Both the position numbers and the translations under genes were made by a program. The notes under the pieces are model-generated. The model was not told where the DNA came from. It made no database searches and was given only the letters and a program-made list of their open reading frames with translations. A stretch of DNA of 64,000 bases, taken from Echinicola salinicaeni (GTDB lineage Bacteria; Bacteroidota; Bacteroidia; Cytophagales; Cyclobacteriaceae). Below are positions 59,503 to 64,000 of the stretch, piece after piece. The DNA is taken from the NCBI RefSeq assembly GCF_014280965.1, contig NZ_JACODZ010000006.1, positions 372,001-436,000 of the forward strand, read 5' to 3'. Position 1 is the first letter of the stretch; each line of letters opens with the position of its first letter.

Positions 59503-62499
59503 ATGAAGAAGACCCTGATAGTTGTATTAATTGTTTTTGCTCTTTTGCTAGTGAGCTTAATTGCACTCCCCATAGTTTTTAAGGATAAAATTGTTCAACG
59601 TATTGATCAAGAAATAGCCAATACGGTAGATGCTGATGTGTTTTATGATGCCGATAATTTTAGCCTAAGTGTACTGAAGCGATTTCCCAATATTTCAGCA
59701 ACCATTGAAGAATTTGGCGTAGTCGGTCACGAGCCTTTTAAGGGAGATACTTTAGCGCATGTCAATAGTTTTCAGGTGGACCTGAATTTGTTTTCTGTGA
59801 TTTTCGGGGATTATCCTGAACTGACAGGGCTTCACTTAAATGGAGGACAAGTGTATGTTAAGGTTTTGGAAGATGGTACTGCCAATTATGACATTGTGAA
59901 AGAAAGTGATGCGCCTTCAGCACCAGAAGAACCTTCCAATTTCAAATTTGGAATAGATTTAATGGAAGTCAATGATGTCAACTTTGTCTATGATGATAGA
60001 CAACTTAAATATTTTATTGCCTTGCAGGATTTTCACTTAGAGGGTGCTGGAGATTTTAGTGCTGATATCTATGGAATTGATGGACGCATTGATACTAAAG
60101 TGGTGAGAATGGACTATGAAGATGTCAATTATATCAGTGATAAGACTTTTACTGCTGATACTGAAATTCAGGTGGATATGACCCAAATGAAGTTCTCCTT
60201 TGGAGAAGGACAGTTTGGTGTGAATGACTTTTTGTTTGGTGTAGATGGTTTTGTGGCCATGCCTTCAGACGATATTGATATTGATTTGACTTTCGAAGGA
60301 AAGGAGAACACCTTTAAAAGTGTCCTTTCTCTAGTGCCAGGTATTTATACAGAATCATTTTCTGGCTTAAATACCAGTGGAACCATGGATTTTGGTGGTT
60401 TTCTAAAAGGAACCTATAATGAAAGCCAGTTTCCAAAATTCAATATTGGATTGAAGGTAAAAGAGGGCATGTTCCAATATCCAGATCTGCCGAGGCCAGT
60501 TAAAGATGTTAATATTGACCTTACAGTAAAAAATGAAACTGGTAATATAGATTATACTCAAGTAGATATCCCGGCCTTTAACCTTAGTTTCGGCTCTAAT
60601 CCAATATCAGGAAGGTTATTATTGGAAAACTTGATAACCTATGATGTTGATGGGCAGTTGAAAGGAAAGCTTAATCTTGCGGAGTTGACTTCTATCTTCC
60701 CAATTGAAGGGATGGAACTAAGAGGTATACTTGACTTGGACGCAACAGCCAAAGGTCGATATGATAGCGTAGCAGAAGTCATTCCCGCAATAAATGCCAA
60801 AATGAATTTAAGTGATGGTTATGTAAAAAGTGAAGAATACCCAGCACCAATTGAGGACCTTAATGTCAAAACCTCCATCGTGAACCGTTCAGGGAAAATG
60901 GCTGATTTTTTAGTGGACATGTCCAATATTGGATTTAAGCTAGAAGGCGAAGAGGTAAAAGGCAATATGAAAATCAGGGACCTAGACCAACTAAATTGGG
61001 ATGGTGCTGTTCATGGTGCTGTGGACTTGGGCAAACTTAGTAAGATTTTCCCAATGGAAGATGTTATCATGGAAGGAAAGGTCCAAGCTGATATTGATAC
61101 CAAAGGTAGTTATGCTGATGTTGAAGCTGAACGATATAATAAACTGGACACTAGGGGACAAGTGGTCCTAAAAGAATTTTATTATACAGACAAAGATTTG
61201 CCACAGGGTGTTCGCATCTATCTAGCCAAGGGTGATTTTAGTCCACAGGCTGTTAATTTAGCGAACTTTGACGCCAGACTTGGTGAAAGCCCTGTGAAAG
61301 CCACTGGTAGCTTATCCAATTATATGGCTTATATGTTTGAGGAGACAGCTGTTTTGAAAGGAAAATTGAATGTCAATTCGACCAAGTTCAATATTAACGA
61401 ATGGATGACGGAAAGCGAAAGTACTACAGAAGATACTACTGAGCTGAGCTTGATTGAATTGCCAAAGGATATAGATTTCAGCATGAGTGTACAGGCGGAT
61501 GAGGTATTGTATGATAATTTGGTTTTCAATGATGCCAAAGGCCAAATGACTTTGAAAGACGGAATATTGACTTTTAAAGATGCGGGCATGAAAACAATGG
61601 GAGGCCAAATGACTTTAAATGGGGCCTATAATACCCAGGATATTACAGATCCAAAATTCAATATGGATTTTAAAGTTCTTGGCATAAGTATTCAGGAGGC
61701 CTTCAAATCTTTTAATACCGTTAAGGCCTTTGCGCCAATCGCCCAGCATCTGAATGGTGATTTTACCAGTGGTTTTTCTCTTTCAGGTAATTTGGGGCAG
61801 GATATGATGCCCGTGCTGTCTTCTTTGGACGGCAATGGTTTGATCGAAGTGGCCCAAGCGGTTTTGGAAAACAGTAAGATTGTTAGTGGTATTACTTCAT
61901 TGACAAAGTTGAAAGATGGTAACACGATTCAGATCAAAGACCTCAAGCTAAAAGCTGAAATTAAGGACGGAATGCTAGAAGTGAGTCCATTTGATATTAA
62001 ACTTTGGGATTATCAGGCCAGAATTCAAGGGAGTACCGGTTTCGACGGCAGTATCAATTATTTAGTGAATATGGAAATTCCTGCTGGGAAGTTAGGAAGC
62101 CAAGCCAATAATTTATTAGCTTCGATTTCTGGTACTGAGGCAACAGGGGAAACTAAAATACCACTTTCCATTAATCTTGGTGGTACTTACCAGCAACCTA
62201 AGGTTGGTCTAGCAGGAGGAGAAAGCATGGAAACCATGCTTACCAATGCTCTTAAGGCCAGGGCATCCTCAGAGGGTAAGAAATTACAAGAGCAGTTAAC
62301 AGAGCAATTCAAGGCGCAAGAAGATAGTGCGAAGCAGGAGATGAAACTGAAGGCAGATGCTGCTCAGGACAGTGTTAAAAGTGAACTGAATAAGAAAGTG
62401 GAAGAAGCTCAGAATAAGGCCGCTGATGAGGTGAAAGGCTTGGTTAAAGGCTTATTCGGTAAATCTAAGTCTTCCTCGGATACGACTAAATCCAATTAA
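59503..62499 (+). CDS. AsmA family protein (998 aa)
   Basis: A long envelope protein with one N-terminal membrane segment (about 3-27, TLIVVLIVFALLLVSLIALP) and a large periplasmic domain rich in beta strands. AsmA features: IADTVDADVFYDADNFSLSVLK-like early part, repeated LDVSGxxxG-like pieces, and AsmA_2-like MTLKDGILTFKDAGMKTMGG, followed by GNTIQIKDLKLKAEIKDGML and a final GSINYLVNMEIPAGKLGSQ. AsmA proteins are proposed to bridge the two membranes and carry phospholipid. The C-terminal 90 residues are unusual, being a highly charged, Lys/Glu/Ala-rich region likely to form a coiled coil. A TAATTTTG box (59493-59500) is directly ahead of the ATG. The 291-base gap upstream holds a short TCTGCA/TGCAGA hairpin near 59295-59316 and nothing else clear. 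Confidence 0.88.
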   Translation: MKKTLIVVLIVFALLLVSLIALPIVFKDKIVQRIDQEIANTVDADVFYDADNFSLSVLKRFPNISATIEEFGVVGHEPFKGDTLAHVNSFQVDLNLFSVIFGDYPELTGLHLNGGQVYVKVLEDGTANYDIVKESDAPSAPEEPSNFKFGIDLMEVNDVNFVYDDRQLKYFIALQDFHLEGAGDFSADIYGIDGRIDTKVVRMDYEDVNYISDKTFTADTEIQVDMTQMKFSFGEGQFGVNDFLFGVDGFVAMPSDDIDIDLTFEGKENTFKSVLSLVPGIYTESFSGLNTSGTMDFGGFLKGTYNESQFPKFNIGLKVKEGMFQYPDLPRPVKDVNIDLTVKNETGNIDYTQVDIPAFNLSFGSNPISGRLLLENLITYDVDGQLKGKLNLAELTSIFPIEGMELRGILDLDATAKGRYDSVAEVIPAINAKMNLSDGYVKSEEYPAPIEDLNVKTSIVNRSGKMADFLVDMSNIGFKLEGEEVKGNMKIRDLDQLNWDGAVHGAVDLGKLSKIFPMEDVIMEGKVQADIDTKGSYADVEAERYNKLDTRGQVVLKEFYYTDKDLPQGVRIYLAKGDFSPQAVNLANFDARLGESPVKATGSLSNYMAYMFEETAVLKGKLNVNSTKFNINEWMTESESTTEDTTELSLIELPKDIDFSMSVQADEVLYDNLVFNDAKGQMTLKDGILTFKDAGMKTMGGQMTLNGAYNTQDITDPKFNMDFKVLGISIQEAFKSFNTVKAFAPIAQHLNGDFTSGFSLSGNLGQDMMPVLSSLDGNGLIEVAQAVLENSKIVSGITSLTKLKDGNTIQIKDLKLKAEIKDGMLEVSPFDIKLWDYQARIQGSTGFDGSINYLVNMEIPAGKLGSQANNLLASISGTEATGETKIPLSINLGGTYQQPKVGLAGGESMETMLTNALKARASSEGKKLQEQLTEQFKAQEDSAKQEMKLKADAAQDSVKSELNKKVEEAQNKAADEVKGLVKGLFGKSKSSSDTTKSN

Positions 62500-62815
62500 A
62501 CAAAAAGAAAAATATCAACAGGCCGGACAGAGGAGACTTTGTCCGGTTTTTTTTATCAAAGCGGCAAGAGATAAATTATTTTTCAGTGCTAACTGAAATA
62601 AAAGGAAGTGAAGCTTAATCTGAAAATGGCAATATGGTATAAATTATGCTAAAGTATTCAGCTAAATTATACACTTTTTTCCAATGTTGCTGCTTTTCAA
62701 TAAATACCCGGAAATACAACTTTTATTGGGTAAATAACTGTAATCAACTACATAATTTTATTTATGGCATATATTTTGTGAAGTTCTTATACTACTAAAC
62801 CAACATCTAAACATT
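62500..62815. other. 316-base intergenic region between the AsmA gene and the DUF4382 gene
   Basis: Contains the AsmA terminator at its left end, then AT-rich sequence with a TATATTTTG stretch (62768-62776) some 40 bases ahead of the DUF4382 ATG that may be part of a promoter. No ORF or RNA gene is evident. Confidence 0.4.
62523..62554 (+). terminator. Terminator after the long AsmA gene
   Basis: CCGGACA / TGTCCGG stem (7 bp) with ten-base loop and eight T, 24 bases after the stop. Confidence 0.9.
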
Positions 62816-63670
62816 ATGAAATCTTTACAAATGAAAAATTGGATTTTAGGACTTGCGGGGCTATTGGCCTTTGCCTCATGTGATTCAGAAGATGATCCGG
62901 CTATGGAAGGCAACGCGAAAGTAAGTGTGTCTTTGATTGATGCACCTGCTGATTACGATGCTGTATGGATTGAGGTTTTAGGAGTAGAAATACTCACCAA
63001 CGATGATAATGAAGAAGATGAATCTGCTTGGATAGCATTTGATAATGAAATTTCAGATGATCATCTCAACTTATTGTCCTTAGTAGGTGGAAATGAAGCT
63101 GACCTAGGTACTGAAGAAGTTCCTGCTGGTGAGATTACACAGATCAGATTATTGCTTGGAGATGATAACTATCTTGTGATCGATGAGGAGGAATTTGAAC
63201 TAACTACTCCTAGTGCTCAGCAAAGTGGTCTGAAATTAAAATTGAACCAAGAATTATTGGCAGGCATTCAGTATAAGATTGTGATAGATTTTGATGCTGC
63301 CAAGTCAATTGTAGAAGCTGGAAATTCAGGAAAATACATCCTTAAGCCAGTATTAAGAGTGGTGGCTGAAGAGTCTGCAAGTATTGAAGGTCAGGTATTG
63401 CCTTTAGAAGCTGATCCTCTGGTTATCGGTATTCAAGGAGAAGATACTGTAAGAACTTACACAAACGAACTAGGAGGATTTGCTCTTAGAGGACTATATG
63501 ATGGTGAATACAAAGTTATCTTCCAACCTATAGAGGGCTATGAAGCGGATACAATTTATAATGTGCCGACCAATGCCGGGGAGGTTACTATGATGGATCC
63601 TGTAGAATTGGAGTTAACTCCAGTTGAAGAAGAAGAAACGCCAACAGAAGGTGAAGAAGGTGGTGAATAA
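62816..63670 (+). CDS. DUF4382 family lipoprotein with regulatory-like C-terminal domain
   Basis: A 284-residue exported protein. Lipoprotein signal peptide (about 1-22) with lipobox ASC (LLAFASCDSEDD). The DUF4382 domain starts with KVSVSLIDAPADYDAVWIEV, contains LNLLSLVGGNEADLGTEEVP and IRLLLGDDNYLVIDEEEF, and is followed by a carboxypeptidase-regulatory-like beta sandwich from about residue 185 (ASIEGQVLPLEADPLVIG, RTYTNELGGFALRGLYDGEY). The C-terminus is strongly acidic (EEEETPTEGEEGGE). Function unknown. A related gene begins at 63845, so this is a tandem pair. Confidence 0.88.
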   Translation: MKSLQMKNWILGLAGLLAFASCDSEDDPAMEGNAKVSVSLIDAPADYDAVWIEVLGVEILTNDDNEEDESAWIAFDNEISDDHLNLLSLVGGNEADLGTEEVPAGEITQIRLLLGDDNYLVIDEEEFELTTPSAQQSGLKLKLNQELLAGIQYKIVIDFDAAKSIVEAGNSGKYILKPVLRVVAEESASIEGQVLPLEADPLVIGIQGEDTVRTYTNELGGFALRGLYDGEYKVIFQPIEGYEADTIYNVPTNAGEVTMMDPVELELTPVEEEETPTEGEEGGE

Positions 63671-63700
63671 ATAAACCTCACATAAAAAAACATTAATTTT

Positions 63701-63725
63701 AAGGAGCTTTAGAGCTCCTTTTTTT
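63701..63725 (+). terminator. Terminator after first DUF4382 gene
   Basis: A perfect 8-bp stem AAGGAGCT / AGCTCCTT with loop TTAG, followed by a T run; 30 bases after the stop. Confidence 0.9.
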
Positions 63726-63844
63726 GTGCCAATAAAATTTAGGGTAATCTCAAGATCAAATTGCCCCTTGAAATGGTTACTTTTGTGATGTCGCAATCAA
63801 GTCTCGTAAGTTTGCGTTCACATCTTATATTACAATCCTTGGTC

Positions 63845-64000
63845 ATGAATAGAATCAGGCATATATTTATTTTATTTCTACCCTTTTTGGTATTTACCAG
63901 CTCCTGTCTAGAAAATGAGGTAAATCAAAAAAGGTCTTTGGTAAATATTTATTTGATAGATGCTCCGGGTGACTTTGACCAAGCTTGGTTGGAAATTCTA
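63845..64000 (+). CDS. Second DUF4382 family lipoprotein, 3' truncated by window edge
   Basis: The frame from the ATG at 63845 is open to the last base of the window (52 codons). The product starts with a lipoprotein signal peptide (MNRIRHIFILFLPFLVF) and lipobox SSC, then a stretch NIYLIDAPGDFDQAWLEIL that aligns with SLIDAPADYDAVWIEVLGVE of the previous gene. It is therefore a paralogue in tandem. The true 3' end lies outside the window. Confidence 0.85.
   Translation, partial: MNRIRHIFILFLPFLVFTSSCLENEVNQKRSLVNIYLIDAPGDFDQAWLEIL

Overview
The window is ordinary chromosomal DNA from an AT-rich Bacteroidota bacterium, most likely a member of the Cytophagales (Cyclobacteriaceae-like, for example the Echinicola/Cyclobacterium/Algoriphagus group). 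This placement is inferred from lineage-typical genes (GGGP-synthase family, ComA-like phosphosulfolactate synthase, DUF4783, DUF4382, LytTR regulators, a Bacteroidota LptC), from promoters of the TTTG-N18/20-TAnnTTTG type, and from the near absence of strong Shine-Dalgarno sequences. I see no rRNA, tRNA, insertion sequence, prophage, CRISPR array or plasmid gene.

Layout. 1-2.8 kb: end of panC, then panD, a flippase-like membrane protein and a YugP-type metallopeptidase. 2.9-8.9 kb: acyl-CoA dehydrogenase and an AraC regulator, facing a minus-strand operon (holin-like protein, small membrane protein, GGGP synthase family enzyme); then a LOG-family nucleotidase and a lytic transglycosylase. 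8.9-16.4 kb: an AsmA-like protein, uvrA, and a LytS-type kinase with two LytTR response regulators. 16.4-25.8 kb, all on the minus strand: PhoH/PIN protein, a PLP decarboxylase, aroE, DUF368 (PopT-type), comA, a TPR protein, an epimerase, a PHP tyrosine phosphatase and rfbC. 26-35.3 kb: hflX, mtgA, recF (minus), a lipoprotein, a GH43 hydrolase, pdhA, a YfgM-like TPR protein, ribH and aspartate kinase. 35.4-43.9 kb: M14 peptidase, small membrane protein, ABC exporter, a LytTR protein with a dead receiver, nadC, DUF4783, gpmI and a lipoprotein. 44-48.4 kb, minus strand: NhaD antiporter, Glu/Leu dehydrogenase, anmK. 48.5-64 kb, plus strand: coaX, an outer-membrane protein, a TPR protein, lptC, a CorC-type protein, ppiD, DUF493, a pterin dehydratase, rsmI, an inositol monophosphatase, an F420-reductase-like protein, a 998-residue AsmA protein and two DUF4382 lipoproteins, the second cut by the window end.

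The gene set is mainly housekeeping: coenzymes (pantothenate/CoA: panC, panD, coaX; NAD: nadC; riboflavin: ribH), central metabolism (pdhA, gpmI, aspartate kinase, aroE), DNA repair (uvrA, recF), and cell-envelope work (lytic transglycosylase, mtgA, anmK, lptC, ppiD, AsmA proteins, PopT-type protein, surface-sugar enzymes).

The most unusual pattern I found is at RNA level. At four places where a gene for an exported or membrane protein abuts or overlaps the gene before it, a hairpin lies inside the signal-peptide or first-membrane-segment codons of the second gene. Two of these look like intrinsic terminators with T runs (7957-7981 and 49281-49302), one is a perfect 15-bp stem (43390-43428), and one is weaker (1118-1161). 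They could act as within-gene attenuators or as terminators of the first gene. Other points of interest are a LytTR protein whose receiver has lost all phosphorylation residues, the GGGP synthase coupled to holin-like membrane proteins, a ComA homologue in an organism not expected to make coenzyme M, and an inverted repeat overlapping a promoter element upstream of the ABC exporter.
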